Shown in pieces: positions 36,096 to 46,434 of a stretch of DNA of 64,000 bases. The translations under genes were made by a program, and so were the position numbers. The notes under the pieces were generated by a model that saw nothing but the letters and a program-made list of their open reading frames with translations, had not been told where the DNA came from and made no database searches. How positions within the stretch are numbered: the stretch's first letter is position 1; each line of letters begins with the position of its first letter. This stretch comes from Methylobacterium sp. CB376 (GTDB lineage Bacteria > Pseudomonadota > Alphaproteobacteria > Rhizobiales > Beijerinckiaceae): NCBI RefSeq assembly GCF_029714205.1, contig NZ_CP121648.1, positions 186,001-250,000 of the forward strand, in the 5' to 3' direction.

Positions 36096-39000
36096 TCAGA
36101 ACGCCTCCCGCGGCGGCGCAGGCGCGCCGGCGGCAGAGGAGGCGGTCGGAACAGGGGCGGCGCGCAGGCGCTCCAGCGGCGTCCGGCCGAACCGCAGGAA
36201 CAGGATCGGCGTCAGGAACGTGTCGAGCAGCGTCGCGCTGATCAGGCCGCCGAAGATGGTCACCGCGACCGGGTGCAGGATCTCCTTGCCCGGGGCGGTG
36301 GCGTCGTAGAGCAGCGGCACCAGGGCGACGCCGGCCGACAAGGCGGTCATCAGCACAGGGGTCAGCCGCTCCAGGCTGCCGCGGATGACGAGGTCCTTGC
36401 CGAACGGCACGTCCTCGTGCAGCGCCAGGTTGAGGTAGTGGCTGATCTTCAGGATGCCGTTTCGCGCGGAGATGCCGGTCAGCGTGATGAAGCCGATCAT
36501 CGAGGCCACGCTGAGCGGCTGGCCGACCAGCCACAGCGCAACCACGCTGCCGATCAGCGCCAGGGGCACGTTGCCCATGATGATCAGCGCCAGGGCCGCC
36601 GAGCGGTAGCGGCTGCAGAGGATCGCGAAGATCAGGGCGAGGGAGAGCGCCGACAGGGCGGCGATCGTCCGCGTGGCCTCCTCCTGGGCCTGGAAGGTGC
36701 CCTCCAGGCTGGTGAAGAACCCGGGCGGCATCGGCTCCTGCGCCACCGCCAGGCGGATCGCCGCCACGATGGTGGTCATGTCGCTGGCGCCGGTGGTGTT
36801 GGCCTGCACGACGATGCGGCGGCGGGCGTTCTCGCGCAGGATCTGGTTGGGGCCGTCGGTCTCCCGAATGTCGGCCACTTGGCGGGCCGGCACCCAACCG
36901 GAGGGGGTTTCCAGGAGGAGATCACCGAGGCCAGCCGTGGTGCGCTGGTCCTCCGGCAGGCGGATCAGCACGTCGAAGCGCCGGAGGCCGTCGACCACGG
37001 TGGACACCACCCGGCCGTTCGACAGGCGGCTGATCTGATCAACCACCGCGGCGGGCTGAACGCCGTAGAGTGCCGCGCGGGTGTAGTCGACGCGGATCTC
37101 CAGCTGCGGGATGCGCACCTGCTTCTCGACCTGCAGGTCTGCGAGGCCTGGGATCTTGCTCAGTCGGTCCTGGAGGCCGTTTGCGATCCGCCGGAGTGCG
37201 TCGAGGTCCTCGCCGTAGATCTTGAGGGCCAGCTCGGCGCGCACGCCCGAGAGCATGTGATCAAGGCGATGCGAGATCGGCTGGCCGACGTTGACGCTGA
37301 CCGGCAACACCGCCAAGCGCTGGCGGATGTCGGCCACCAGCTGCGCCTTGGGCCGTTCGGTGCCCTCGTGCAGCTCCACCTCGATCTCGGACGCGTGCAC
37401 GCCCTCGGCGTGCTCGTCGAGCTCGGCCCGGCCGGTGCGGCGACCGACGGCCGACACCCCGGGGATCTCCAGCAGCAGCTTCTCGGCGATCAGGCCGACC
37501 CGGTTGCTCTCGGCCAGCGAGATGCCCGGGTTGAAGGTCATGTTGACGGTGAACGAGCCCTCGTTGAAGGGCGGCAGGAACGCCCGCGGCAGCTGCCAAG
37601 CGGCCACGCCGGCCGCGAGCACCGCCGTCGCCACGCCGCCGATCAGGAGGTGCTGCTGGAGGAAGGCGACCTTGAGCAGCGCGGCGTTGCCGCGCTTCAG
37701 TGCCTTGAGAAACCGGCTGTCGTGCGCTTCGAGGTTCTTGAGCCCCGGCAGCAGCCAGGACGCCAGCACGGGCGTCAAGGTGATCGAGGTGATCAAGCTG
37801 GCCAGGATCGAGATGATGTAGGCCTGCCCTAGCGGCGCAAACAGCCGCCCCTCGATGCCGGAGAGGGCGAACAGGGGCACGAATACCAGGATGATGATCA
37901 TCGTCGCGTAGACGATGCCGGAGCGCACCTCGTTGGAGGCTTCCACCACCACCTGGAACACGCTCTTGGGGTTGCCGGCTCGCCGGTTCTCGCCCAAGCG
38001 CCGGAAGATGTTCTCGACGTCGACCACCGCGTCGTCGACCAGATCGCCGATCGCGATGGCGAGGCCGCCCAGCGTCATCGTGTTGATCGATAGCCCGAAC
38101 AGGTGAAAGACCACGGCGGTGGACAGGATCGAGACCGGAATGGCCAGCAGCGAGATCGCCGTGGTGCGCACGTTCAAGAGGAACAGGAACAGCACCACCG
38201 CCACCACCGCGACGGCCTCCAGCAGCACCCGCTCGACGTTGCGGATCGAGGTCTCGATGAAGTTGGCCTGCCGGAACAGGATTTGATCCGCCTTGATCCC
38301 GCCCGGCAGGGAGGGGGTCAGCTCCTTCAGGGCCTGCTCAATGCTGCGGCTGAGCGTGACGGTATCGACGTCGGGCTGCTTCTCGACCGAGACGATCACC
38401 GCCGGCCTGGCCATGTAGCCGGCGTCGCCGCGCTTCACTTTGGCGGCGAACCACACCTCGGCGACTTGGCGCAGGGAGACGGGCGCGTTGTTGACCGTGG
38501 CGACCACGACGTTGCGCAGGTCGTCCAGGCTCATCGTGCGGGCGATGTTTCGGATCAGGTACTCGCGGGCGTACTGGTCGGTGAACCCGCCGCCGGCGTT
38601 GGTGCCGAACGACTGCAGGGTGGTTTCCAGCTGGGCGTTGCTGACGCCCAGGGCACGCATGGCGGCCGGGTTGGGCGCGACGCGGAACTGGCGCACCTCG
38701 CCCCCGATCGGGATGACCTGGGCGACACCCGGAAGGGTCAGGAGCCGCGGGCGGATGGTGAAGTCCGCGACTTCGCGCACCTCCATGGCGCTGGCCTTGT
38801 CGCTGGTCACGGCGACCAGCAGGATCTGCCCCATGATCGAGGAGATCGGCCCCATCTGCGGGATCGCGCCGCGCGGCAGCTGATCCTGCAGCAGGGCCAA
38901 GCGCTCGGCGATCTGCTGGCGGTTGCGGTAGATGTCGGTGCCCCAGTCGAACTCGACATAGACGATCGATAGGCCGACGCCGGAGACCGAGCGCACGCGG

Positions 39001-39239
39001 GATACGCCCGGCAGCCCGTTCATGCGGGTTTCGATCGGGTAGGTGACGAGTTGCTCGACCTCCGGCGGGGCGTAGCCCTCGGCCTCGGTCATGATCGTGA
39101 CGGTCGGCCGGTTGAGGTCCGGAAACACGTCGACCGGCAGCCTGCCGACCGTGAACGCGCCGGAGAGCACCAGCACGGCGGCAGCGGCGAGGACCAGCAG
39201 GCGGTTCTTCAGCGACTGGCTGACGAGGAACGTGAACAT
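36096..39239 (-). CDS. cusA: heavy-metal-efflux RND transporter (CusA/CzcA family)
   Basis: 1047 residues, the normal length. The N-terminus [17 protein letters not shown] and [20 protein letters not shown] are typical of HME-RND pumps. The fourth membrane helix motif [18 protein letters not shown] carries the proton-relay Asp residues. Two sets of six membrane helices flank large periplasmic loops. It exports metal, probably Cu(I), from periplasm or cytoplasm using the proton gradient and an adaptor encoded 14 bp upstream. Linkage to copA/cueR favours copper over cobalt-zinc-cadmium. No outer-membrane channel gene is present in the operon. Confidence 0.93.
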   Translation of the reverse strand: MFTFLVSQSLKNRLLVLAAAAVLVLSGAFTVGRLPVDVFPDLNRPTVTIMTEAEGYAPPEVEQLVTYPIETRMNGLPGVSRVRSVSGVGLSIVYVEFDWGTDIYRNRQQIAERLALLQDQLPRGAIPQMGPISSIMGQILLVAVTSDKASAMEVREVADFTIRPRLLTLPGVAQVIPIGGEVRQFRVAPNPAAMRALGVSNAQLETTLQSFGTNAGGGFTDQYAREYLIRNIARTMSLDDLRNVVVATVNNAPVSLRQVAEVWFAAKVKRGDAGYMARPAVIVSVEKQPDVDTVTLSRSIEQALKELTPSLPGGIKADQILFRQANFIETSIRNVERVLLEAVAVVAVVLFLFLLNVRTTAISLLAIPVSILSTAVVFHLFGLSINTMTLGGLAIAIGDLVDDAVVDVENIFRRLGENRRAGNPKSVFQVVVEASNEVRSGIVYATMIIILVFVPLFALSGIEGRLFAPLGQAYIISILASLITSITLTPVLASWLLPGLKNLEAHDSRFLKALKRGNAALLKVAFLQQHLLIGGVATAVLAAGVAAWQLPRAFLPPFNEGSFTVNMTFNPGISLAESNRVGLIAEKLLLEIPGVSAVGRRTGRAELDEHAEGVHASEIEVELHEGTERPKAQLVADIRQRLAVLPVSVNVGQPISHRLDHMLSGVRAELALKIYGEDLDALRRIANGLQDRLSKIPGLADLQVEKQVRIPQLEIRVDYTRAALYGVQPAAVVDQISRLSNGRVVSTVVDGLRRFDVLIRLPEDQRTTAGLGDLLLETPSGWVPARQVADIRETDGPNQILRENARRRIVVQANTTGASDMTTIVAAIRLAVAQEPMPPGFFTSLEGTFQAQEEATRTIAALSALSLALIFAILCSRYRSAALALIIMGNVPLALIGSVVALWLVGQPLSVASMIGFITLTGISARNGILKISHYLNLALHEDVPFGKDLVIRGSLERLTPVLMTALSAGVALVPLLYDATAPGKEILHPVAVTIFGGLISATLLDTFLTPILFLRFGRTPLERLRAAPVPTASSAAGAPAPPREAF

Positions 39240-39253
39240 GCTTTCCGCTCCCC

Positions 39254-41005
39254 TCAGCGCACCTGGTCCAAGAGCTCGGCGCCCTGGGTGACCACCCGGG
39301 TGCCGGCGCCGACGCCGGCAGCGATCAGCACGCGGCTGCCGTCCAGCGGCTCGACGCGGACGGGGCGGGCCTCGAAGCGCTCGGCGGTGGTGTGGGCGTA
39401 GACGACGTCCTGGCCGTTGCCGGTGCGCACCACGGCGGCGCGCGGCAGGGCGAGGCCCTGCAGCTCGGCGGTGGTGGCGGCCAGCACGGTGACGAACTGG
39501 CCGACCCGCAGGCCGCCGGTGTCGCCCGAAATCGCGAACTGGACCGGGATGGCCTGGTTGCGGTCGGCGAGGCCGGAACCCTGGTAGGTGAGCGTCAGGC
39601 TGCGGCCGTCCGCGAGGCGCGCGGTGGCGTTCTCGGCTCCTCCGAGGGCGTCGAAGCTCAGGGCCTCCACCCAGAGGCTCTTGGGATCGACGATCTGAAA
39701 GACCATCTGGCCGGGGTTGGCCATCTGGCCGGCGACGGCCGAGGCTTCGGCGATCACGCCACTGACCGGGGCGACCAGCGCCTCGGGTTCGGTGCGCACC
39801 TTGTCGAGGGCTGCGCGGCGGTCGTGCAGGCCCTTGAGCTCGTCTTGGGCCTCGTCCAGCTGCACCTGCGAGACGGCGCCCGAGGAGGCCAGCTTGGTGT
39901 AGCGCTCGACGCGGCGCTGTACGGTGGCGATCTGCTGGTCCAGCTCGCCCTGGCGCTGGCGCATGTCCGACACGTCGACCCGCTGCACCGGCGGAGTGAC
40001 GAAGGCGAGCACGTCGCCCTTCTTCACCGGCGTGCCCAGGCGCGGAAACTGGCCGGATGGGGGCTGCGACAGGCGGCCGCCGACGGAAGACTGCACCACG
40101 CCGCTCGCGTTGGGGTTGGGAATGATCCGGCCGGGGAGGCCGACGGTGCGGCGATAGCTGCCGACCGCCGTCATTACCGTGCGCAGCTCCAGCAGCCGCT
40201 GGGTGGGTTTGGGCACAAAGACGCTGCCGTCGGGCAGGCGCTGCGCCAAGTCGGCCCCCGCGGCACCGTGCGCGGCAGACGGCATCAGGGCGGCCTGGCT
40301 CTCCGGGTGGCCGTGATCCCCGTCGCCATGGGCAAAGGCGGTGGCGCTCAGCAGCACCGTCGCGGTGATGGCCAGCACGGCAATCACCGGCACGCGGCGG
40401 TGGCCGCGCGCCAGCAGCGTGGCCAGGATCCCCAGCAGAAAGGCGCCGCCGGCTACGGCCACGAGCACCGGGTCCTTCTCAATCAGGCGGGCCTTCAGGC
40501 CCTGGGCGACGGCCGGCACGGTCTGGCCGACCGCAGCCGAAAGGGCCTCGGTGGTGCCGACCGGCCCTGCAGGGGCGGCGGGCTGGGCGTGCGGATCACG
40601 CAGGTCGAGGGCGAGCGGCAGCACATCGACATCCTCGCCAGCGGTGACCGTGATCATCAGGTCGAAATGGCCGGGCTTTTGGAGCCACGGCGCCAGCAGC
40701 TGGTAGGTGCCATCGGCCGCTGCGGTCGCGTCCACTGACCCCGTGGGGGTTTCCACGGTCAGCGTGGCGCCGCGCACCGGCTCATCGGTCGCGAAGCGGT
40801 CGAGATAGAGGTGGAGCGTGCCGTTCTTCGGCACCGCGACCAGCTCGAACGCCGCGGACGCGGCCTCGCCGCGGGGTGCCATGGTCTTGGAGACCGGCGG
40901 CGGGGACGCACCGTGGTCGTGCCCTTCATGGGCGCAGGCGGGACCTGTCAGCAGGGCCAGCGCCACGGCCAGCGCAGGCAGCGCGGCCGGGATATGGGGA
41001 GGCAT
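39254..41005 (-). CDS. cusB: RND periplasmic adaptor with extra N-terminal domain (CusB/CzcB-like)
   Basis: 583 residues from the ATG at 41005 (start chosen for its immediate signal peptide [20 protein letters not shown]). Residues about 20-200 are a His-rich start plus a beta domain not found in ordinary CusB. A membrane helix and a second leader-like stretch ([20 protein letters not shown]) follow at about 205-245, again with a His-rich segment. The adaptor proper starts at about 275: [20 protein letters not shown], a biotinyl-lipoyl region with a coiled-coil hairpin, and a C-terminal beta barrel. It looks like a fusion of a small exported protein with an adaptor, and would bridge CusA to an outer-membrane channel. 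Confidence 0.88.
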   Translation of the reverse strand: MPPHIPAALPALAVALALLTGPACAHEGHDHGASPPPVSKTMAPRGEAASAAFELVAVPKNGTLHLYLDRFATDEPVRGATLTVETPTGSVDATAAADGTYQLLAPWLQKPGHFDLMITVTAGEDVDVLPLALDLRDPHAQPAAPAGPVGTTEALSAAVGQTVPAVAQGLKARLIEKDPVLVAVAGGAFLLGILATLLARGHRRVPVIAVLAITATVLLSATAFAHGDGDHGHPESQAALMPSAAHGAAGADLAQRLPDGSVFVPKPTQRLLELRTVMTAVGSYRRTVGLPGRIIPNPNASGVVQSSVGGRLSQPPSGQFPRLGTPVKKGDVLAFVTPPVQRVDVSDMRQRQGELDQQIATVQRRVERYTKLASSGAVSQVQLDEAQDELKGLHDRRAALDKVRTEPEALVAPVSGVIAEASAVAGQMANPGQMVFQIVDPKSLWVEALSFDALGGAENATARLADGRSLTLTYQGSGLADRNQAIPVQFAISGDTGGLRVGQFVTVLAATTAELQGLALPRAAVVRTGNGQDVVYAHTTAERFEARPVRVEPLDGSRVLIAAGVGAGTRVVTQGAELLDQVR

Positions 41006-41094
41006 GGGGGTTCGATCTCTCGCCGGTGGACGCAGGCGTCCACACACGCGCGGCAGCGCCGCTCAGCGCTGCCCCAAGCGTGGGGACGCGGGTT

Positions 41095-41553
41095 CTAGGC
41101 GAGCGATCTGGGAGGTTTCGGGAGGGCTTCGCGGGCGATGCCGGCCAGGAACGGCTCTGCCGCCGTTGTCAGGCGGGCAGCAGGGGCCAGCATGGGCAGG
41201 ACCCCAGTTGCGGCCGGGAGCATCGCACCGGGTACGCAGCAGGAAGCGCCGATGGCGCAGCAGGTCCCGTGGCAGGGCTTATCGTCGTCCGCTGGGCTGA
41301 GACGCGCAGACGCCGCACGCAGCTGCTCGTCGGCCTGTATCGCGGTCACGACCTGGCTGACGGTCACCGCAGCTGCCTGCACAGCTTGGGCAGGCACCGC
41401 CACCGGCGCCGGGCTGGCGCTGTGGTGTGCCACGGCCGAAGCCGCGTGATGGGCGTGGCCCTCGTGCGCCTGAGCCGCTGATGCGCCGAACACCGCGGCG
41501 ATCATCACGATCACCACGGCCATCAGACGCGAGAGGGACGACGGCAGGGTCAT
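41095..41553 (-). CDS. exported Cys/His-rich metal-locus protein
   Basis: 152 residues with a signal peptide (LMAVVIVMIAAVFGASAAQA) and a mature N-terminus starting HEGHAHHAAS. The middle contains KPCHGTCCAIGASCC, a compact cluster of five Cys that could bind Cu(I). This CHG-CC-G-CC pattern recurs in small proteins heading czc/cus operons. It is the first gene of the minus-strand cus operon, 89 bp before cusB, so the operon promoter should lie just above 41553; no operator like that of copA is visible there. Function is inferred from composition and context. Confidence 0.75.
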   Translation of the reverse strand: MTLPSSLSRLMAVVIVMIAAVFGASAAQAHEGHAHHAASAVAHHSASPAPVAVPAQAVQAAAVTVSQVVTAIQADEQLRAASARLSPADDDKPCHGTCCAIGASCCVPGAMLPAATGVLPMLAPAARLTTAAEPFLAGIAREALPKPPRSLA

Positions 41554-41731
41554 ACGGTCAGGCTACCATGTCGATCCGGGCTCGGAAACATTCCTGCGGC
41601 TGCGGGCGCGACCCGCGCCAGGCGATGTGGTTTCAGGGTGCAGCGGGCGCAAGGCCGACGCCCACTCCACGGGCTGGGAGTGACCCGGGCAGCGAAGCAT
41701 CGAGCTCCCTATGTCTGGAGTCACGTCCGTC

Positions 41732-42053
41732 GATGAGGTGGACTTTCAAGGTGGAGTTGGAGCGGCCATCGGTCAGGCGGCCTGCGGCGGAAGAGTGATC
41801 GCCTCCTCGATCAACGCCGGTGGGAGCCCGGCCATGCCCTCGACCTGCATGTAGCGGTGCTGCAGCGGCCACTCGTCGTTGACTTCCAGCAGAAGCGCGC
41901 CGCTCGGCCTTCTGCAGGGCCTCGATCAGTGCCACTCTGCCGTCGGTCATCGGGTGCTCCCGGCTTGGGTTGAAGTCCGCAAACTCCACCTTGGCCGCCA
42001 GCTCCGATGGTCACTTCAAGCTCCCCCGGACCGCCTGAAAATTACACCTCGTC
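41732..42053 (-). mobile_element. miniature, internally deleted IS256-family element
   Basis: About 320 bp with imperfect ends: GATGAGGTGGACTTTCAAG on one side and, inverted, GACGAGGTGTAATTTTCAGG on the other. Inside, a start segment MTDGRVALIEALQKAE (typical IS256 transposase N-terminus) is joined out of frame, near 41908, to a transposase C-terminus ALLLEVNDEWPLQHRYMQVE that stops near 41780. All of the catalytic middle is gone. Near-identical GTCCGTCG and GTCCGTGG octamers flank the ends and may be the target duplication. It is non-autonomous and could only move with a helper transposase. Confidence 0.72.
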
Positions 42054-42173
42054 CGTGGACGCTACCGCTTCTCGAAGGCCTCGCCGTAGCGCGCTGTCCC
42101 GGGATCCGCGAGCGCCGCCTCCGAGAGCGGCTCGCAGGTGCGCAGGGCCTCCGTCCTGCCCCGCGGGACGAGG

Positions 42174-43199
42174 TCACACCGGCCTGCCGCGAAAGCCCTC
42201 GACCCGGTCGGCCACCGCCGCGCTCAGGCAGATCCGCGTGCCGAGCGCCTTGTTGGCGGCCTCCAGCCGGGCCGCAATGTTGATCCTGTCCCCGTAGGCC
42301 GCGTCGTCGAAGGAGCGGCCCCCACCGAAATTGCCCACGATGGCCGGTCCGGCATGCACGCCGATGCGCGTCGCCCCGAGCACCACGCCGCGCGCGGTCC
42401 AGCGGGCGCGAAACGCCTCGGCCGCCGCATCGAGGGCGAGCGCGCACGACACCGCCCGCGTGGCGTGATCCGGCTGCTCGCCCGGCGTGCCGAACAGGAC
42501 GTGGATGGCATCGCCGACGATCTTGGCCACTGTGCCCTCGTGCGAGAACACAACCTCGGTCATCTCGGCGAGGTCGCCGTTGAGGAATTCGGTCAGCAGG
42601 GCTGGATCGAGGCTCTCGACGCGGGTCGCGACGCCGGCGATGGCGGTGAAGAGCGAGGCCACGTCGCGCCGGTGGGCGCCCGCGGCCAGCGCCGAGGCGT
42701 CGGCCGCCAGCCGCTCGGCGAGGTTGGGCGAGAAGGAGCGCGACAGGCTCCCATGCGCGCGCTCGGCCGCGATCTGCCTGCGGCGCGCCTCGCGCAGGGC
42801 GCGGACGTGGAGCACGGTGCGCTCGACGGTGGTCTCGAAGTCGGAAAAGTCGATCGGCTTCGTCAGGAAGTCGAAGGCACCGCGATTCATCGCCGTGCGG
42901 ATGTTGGCCATGTCGCCGTAGGCCGGGACGATCACGGTCGAGAGCTTCTCGTCCGCCTCCTGGAGCTTGGCCAGGAGCGTCAGACCATCCATGCGCGGCA
43001 CGTTGATGTCGGAGACGACGAGGTCGACGTCCGGGTGCTCGGCGATGAGCGCGAGCGCGTCGAGTCCGTCGCGGGCAAACAGGACACTGACGGTCCGGTC
43101 GCGGATGCTGCGGCGGCGGAACTTCTGCAGGATCAGCGCCTCGAGGTCCGGCTCGTCGACGGCGACGAGGACCTTCGTCGGCGCGGTCCGCGCGCTCAC
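42174..43199 (-). CDS. receiver-class III adenylate cyclase, C-terminus frameshifted
   Basis: 341 residues. Residues 1-125 are a receiver domain with phospho-acceptor Asp64 and Lys114, but the conserved Thr/Ser is Pro92. Residues about 175-341 are a class III nucleotide cyclase catalytic domain (AKIVGDAIHVLFG, TRIGVHAGPAIVGNFGG, YGDRINIAARLE). The first metal-binding Asp expected in LFTDI is Ala186; the second, Asp230, is present. The frame stops at 42174 after GFRGRPV. The conserved tail (DLVPRGRTEALRTCEPL...) continues in another frame to a stop at 42062, so two bases are missing or one added near 42175. The start overlaps the response regulator stop by ATGA. Activity is doubtful. Confidence 0.85.
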   Translation of the reverse strand: MSARTAPTKVLVAVDEPDLEALILQKFRRRSIRDRTVSVLFARDGLDALALIAEHPDVDLVVSDINVPRMDGLTLLAKLQEADEKLSTVIVPAYGDMANIRTAMNRGAFDFLTKPIDFSDFETTVERTVLHVRALREARRRQIAAERAHGSLSRSFSPNLAERLAADASALAAGAHRRDVASLFTAIAGVATRVESLDPALLTEFLNGDLAEMTEVVFSHEGTVAKIVGDAIHVLFGTPGEQPDHATRAVSCALALDAAAEAFRARWTARGVVLGATRIGVHAGPAIVGNFGGGRSFDDAAYGDRINIAARLEAANKALGTRICLSAAVADRVEGFRGRPV

Positions 43200-43594
43200 G
43201 CGGCCCGGCCGACTTCCGAGAGCCGCCGGTCGACCTCCACCCGCAGGGTCAGGAAGTCGATCGGCTTGGTGAGCAGGCCCGCCGCCCCGCCCTCCGTCGC
43301 GCGCCGGCGCGTCTCGGCGTCGCCGTAGGCGGTGATCATGATCACCGGCACGTCGGGCCGGGCGCTGCGCATCCGAGGAAGGAGTTCGAGCCCCGTCATG
43401 CCCGGCATGTTGATGTCGGATAGGATCAGGATCAGGGTCTCCTCACCCGCCGCTCCTACCCGGGCGAGCGCCGCCTCGGCCGAGTGCGCGAAGGCGAGCG
43501 CGAAGCGGCCGGCCCGCAATTCGCGCCGGAACTGCTGGCGGAACAGGTCGGCCACGTCGGGCTCGTCGTCGACGACGAGGATCAGGACGCTCAT
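43196..43594 (-). CDS. single-domain response regulator
   Basis: 132 residues, all receiver domain: acidic pocket VVDDEPD, phospho-acceptor Asp60 (LILSDINMPGMTG), switch Thr88 (MITAYGD) and Lys110 (LLTKPID). There is no output domain. It lies 11 bp after the kinase stop and overlaps the cyclase start, so the kinase probably phosphorylates it, and it may relay phosphate or buffer the signal to the receiver-cyclase. Confidence 0.9.
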   Translation of the reverse strand: MSVLILVVDDEPDVADLFRQQFRRELRAGRFALAFAHSAEAALARVGAAGEETLILILSDINMPGMTGLELLPRMRSARPDVPVIMITAYGDAETRRRATEGGAAGLLTKPIDFLTLRVEVDRRLSEVGRAA

Positions 43595-43605
43595 GCGGTG
43601 CTCCT

Positions 43606-46242
43606 CTATTGGGTGGGGCCGCCGCGGGGCAGCAAGATGCGGAAGGCCGTGAAGGCGCCGGGCTCGGTCTCGACCTCGATGCTGCCGCCGTGCTGCTTGA
43701 CCACGATGTCGTGGCTGAGCGAGAGGCCGAGGCCGGTGCCCTCTCCGGCCGGCTTCGTGGTGAAGAAGGGGTTGAACATCTTCGCCCTCACCGCGTCGGG
43801 TATGCCGGTGCCGTTGTCGCGAATCGTGATCTCGATCTTGTCCCCGCGATCACAGGTCGCGACGAGAAGCGTCGGCTCATAGCCGGCCGCCTCCGTCTCC
43901 GCCTTGCGCTTGGTCACGGCGTGGAAGCCGTTCGAGATCAGATTGAGCAGCACCCGCGCGATCTCCTGCGGGTAGAGGTCGGCGCCCCCCGCCCCGGGGT
44001 CGAGGTCGCGGGCGAGGGTCACGGTGAAGCCGGGCTTCTCGGCGCGGGCGCCGTGATAGGCGAGGTTCAGGCTCTCCTCCACGAGGGCGTTGACGTCGAC
44101 ACGCCGGCGCTCGCCCGAGCCCTCGCGGGAGTGCAGCAGCATGTTCCTGACGATCGAATCCGCGCGCTTGCCGTGCTGGACCACCTTCTCGAGATTGCCC
44201 CGCAACAGGCCGGTAAGTTCGTCGACCTCCTCCCGGACGGGACCGTCGAGGGCCGGGGGGGCCAGCACCTCGTTCAGCTCGTCGATCAACTCGGCCGACA
44301 GGGCGGCGAAATTGTTCACGAAGTTGAGCGGGTTCTTGATCTCGTGCGCGATGCCGGCGGTGAGCTGGCCGAGCGAGGCGAGCTTCTCGGACTGCACGAG
44401 GCGATCCTGGGTTGCGCACAGGTTGTCCAGGGAGGCCTGCAACTCCCGCGACTTTGCCTCGACCTCGTTGAACAGGCGGGCATTGGCGATGGCGATGACC
44501 GCCTGGTCGGCGAAGGTCTTGGCCACGGCGATCTGGCGGGGCGCGAAGGGTCCCGGTTCGTCCCGGGCGAGGCTGAGAACCCCGATCACGGACCCTTCCC
44601 GCACAAGCGGGACGTTGAGCGTGGCGCGGTAGCCGCCAATGCGATGGAGCTCCGATGCGCTCGTGAGTTCCGGGTCCTGAAGGATGTCGGGCACATGGTC
44701 GATCTGGCCGGTGACGGCCGCGCGGCTGCTCGGCACATCTCGGGTCAGCGGCTGGGGATGAGCGCGCTTGTAAGCCACCCATTCCGGTCGATTGGCTGTG
44801 GAGGCTTCCAGATGAAGGCGGCCCTCATGGAGCAGGTAGAGAGCCGACGTTTCGGTTCGGCAGAGCCGAGTGGCCGAGTGGAGCAGCGTGTTGAGGATGG
44901 TCGGCAGATCGAAGACCGAGCGGCTGATCGTCTGCAGCACCTCGCTCGTCGCGGTCTGCTGCTGCAGCGCTTCTTCGAGGTCGCGCGTTTTGCCCTGCAC
45001 CTCGTTGAACAGGCGAGCGTTCTCGATCGCGATCACGGCCTGGTCGGCAAAGGTCGTGACCAGATCGATCTGTGCTTGTGTGAAGGGCTCCACGCGCTGG
45101 CGCGCGATGACGATCACACCGATCGGCTCGTTCTCGCGCAGCAGGGGAACCCCAAGGGCTGTGTGCTGATGAGCCAGGGCCGTCGCTGTGCGCAGCGTGT
45201 ATTCGGGATCGGCGGCAACATCGAGGATATGGACCGTCCGCCGCTCCATCGCGGCGCGACCCGTGACTGTGCCTCTATCGACCGGAATCGGATGGCTCTT
45301 GAGGAACTCAATATAATCTTCTGAGTAGCCGACCGCTGCGCCGGCTTTGTAAATCTCACCCTCGCGACGCAGGATGAAGGCCATGTCGGCCTCACATAGC
45401 CGCGCGGCGGTTTCGACCAACGTGTCGAGCACGGGCTGCAGCTCGAAGGTTGAGCTACTGATGATCTTAAGCACGTCGCCGACAGCCGTCTGCTGTTGCA
45501 GCGACGCCTCGAGATCACGTGTCTTGGCCTGCGCTTCGTTGAGAAGCCGCGCGTTCTCCACGGCGATCACGGCCTGAGCGCCGAAGTTCTCAAGCAGCGT
45601 GATCTCGTTCTCGGTAAAGGGATTTCCATCCCGTCGGGCGGCGGCAATCTGGCCGATCAGTCTTCCGTCCTTGCGCAAGGGAGTAAGCAACACGGTCCGG
45701 ATGCCGTCGAGTTCAAAGGCCGCACGGACTGTCGGATCGTCGCTCTCGGCGCAGTCGGGAACTTGGGTAAAGCGTGCTCCTTGCAGCAATTGTTGGCTTG
45801 GGTGATGGGGGCCTGGGGTGAATCCCTCACGGAGCCGATCGGCAAACGCCTTCACCATTCCGTGCGTCGCAACAGCGCGGAACTTCTCTCCATCATAAAG
45901 CTGCAAGCTCCCGTGGCAAACTCCGCACAGGATGTGCATCTTATCCAAGATCATCGCAAATGCAGATGCAAGATCTTTGGTGTCTGAATTGATGAATTCA
46001 ATTACCTCAGCGGTAGCAGTCTGACGCTCAAGTGCCGCCCTCAACTCACAAGCGAGAACGTCAACCCGCTTCTGCAGATCGGCGACTGACGGGGTCGCGG
46101 TCGTGAGAGCCTTGGCACAGCCCTTACGCTCGTTCGCGCGCCGGCCCTTAGCCGGCTCGTTTTCATGGCGTCGCCGCATCTCGCTACCCGCAGGCGGGCC
46201 AAGATCAGGCTCAGTGTATGCAAAACCGGGGCCTCGCGCCAT
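43606..46242 (-). CDS. cytoplasmic histidine kinase with three GAF domains
   Basis: 878 residues with no membrane segment. Three GAF sensor domains occur at about 75-235, 255-415 and 440-600, separated by near-identical coiled linkers (NARLFNEVQAKTRDLE...LQQQTA) that look like internal duplications. The dimerisation domain carries His633 in GIAHEIKNPLNF, and the ATPase domain has RNMLLHSREG, NLISNGFHA, DNGTGIP and GTGLGLSLS. GAF domains bind small ligands, so a soluble cytoplasmic or light/redox signal is likely; no Cys marking a bilin site is obvious. It starts a three-gene operon with two receiver proteins. An internal ATG at 46179 is an alternative start. Confidence 0.92.
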   Translation of the reverse strand: MARGPGFAYTEPDLGPPAGSEMRRRHENEPAKGRRANERKGCAKALTTATPSVADLQKRVDVLACELRAALERQTATAEVIEFINSDTKDLASAFAMILDKMHILCGVCHGSLQLYDGEKFRAVATHGMVKAFADRLREGFTPGPHHPSQQLLQGARFTQVPDCAESDDPTVRAAFELDGIRTVLLTPLRKDGRLIGQIAAARRDGNPFTENEITLLENFGAQAVIAVENARLLNEAQAKTRDLEASLQQQTAVGDVLKIISSSTFELQPVLDTLVETAARLCEADMAFILRREGEIYKAGAAVGYSEDYIEFLKSHPIPVDRGTVTGRAAMERRTVHILDVAADPEYTLRTATALAHQHTALGVPLLRENEPIGVIVIARQRVEPFTQAQIDLVTTFADQAVIAIENARLFNEVQGKTRDLEEALQQQTATSEVLQTISRSVFDLPTILNTLLHSATRLCRTETSALYLLHEGRLHLEASTANRPEWVAYKRAHPQPLTRDVPSSRAAVTGQIDHVPDILQDPELTSASELHRIGGYRATLNVPLVREGSVIGVLSLARDEPGPFAPRQIAVAKTFADQAVIAIANARLFNEVEAKSRELQASLDNLCATQDRLVQSEKLASLGQLTAGIAHEIKNPLNFVNNFAALSAELIDELNEVLAPPALDGPVREEVDELTGLLRGNLEKVVQHGKRADSIVRNMLLHSREGSGERRRVDVNALVEESLNLAYHGARAEKPGFTVTLARDLDPGAGGADLYPQEIARVLLNLISNGFHAVTKRKAETEAAGYEPTLLVATCDRGDKIEITIRDNGTGIPDAVRAKMFNPFFTTKPAGEGTGLGLSLSHDIVVKQHGGSIEVETEPGAFTAFRILLPRGGPTQ

Positions 46243-46300
46243 TGCGAAAGTTCGGCCCGCGTTTGCTCTCAGGACCCCGTTCCAGAACGGATTGCCTAGA

Positions 46301-46343
46301 GCATTTTCCGACGAAGTGGATGCCGGTTCGTCGCAGAAAATGC
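46301..46343. repeat. Rhizobiales-type palindromic intergenic repeat
   Basis: A 43-bp imperfect palindrome: arms GCATTTTCCGACGAA and TTCGTCGCAGAAAATGC around a centre GTGGATGCCGG. This sequence family is scattered through the genomes of Methylobacterium, Bradyrhizobium and relatives (from memory). It lies upstream of the GAF kinase in a 190-bp gap with no gene. Confidence 0.8.
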
Positions 46344-46434
46344 GGCAAGATCAAAGATCGAGAGCGGCACCCGGTTGCAACGTGATCGGGTGCTGCTCTA
46401 GCGTGACGGTTCGCGAGAACTACGCGCATGCGTC

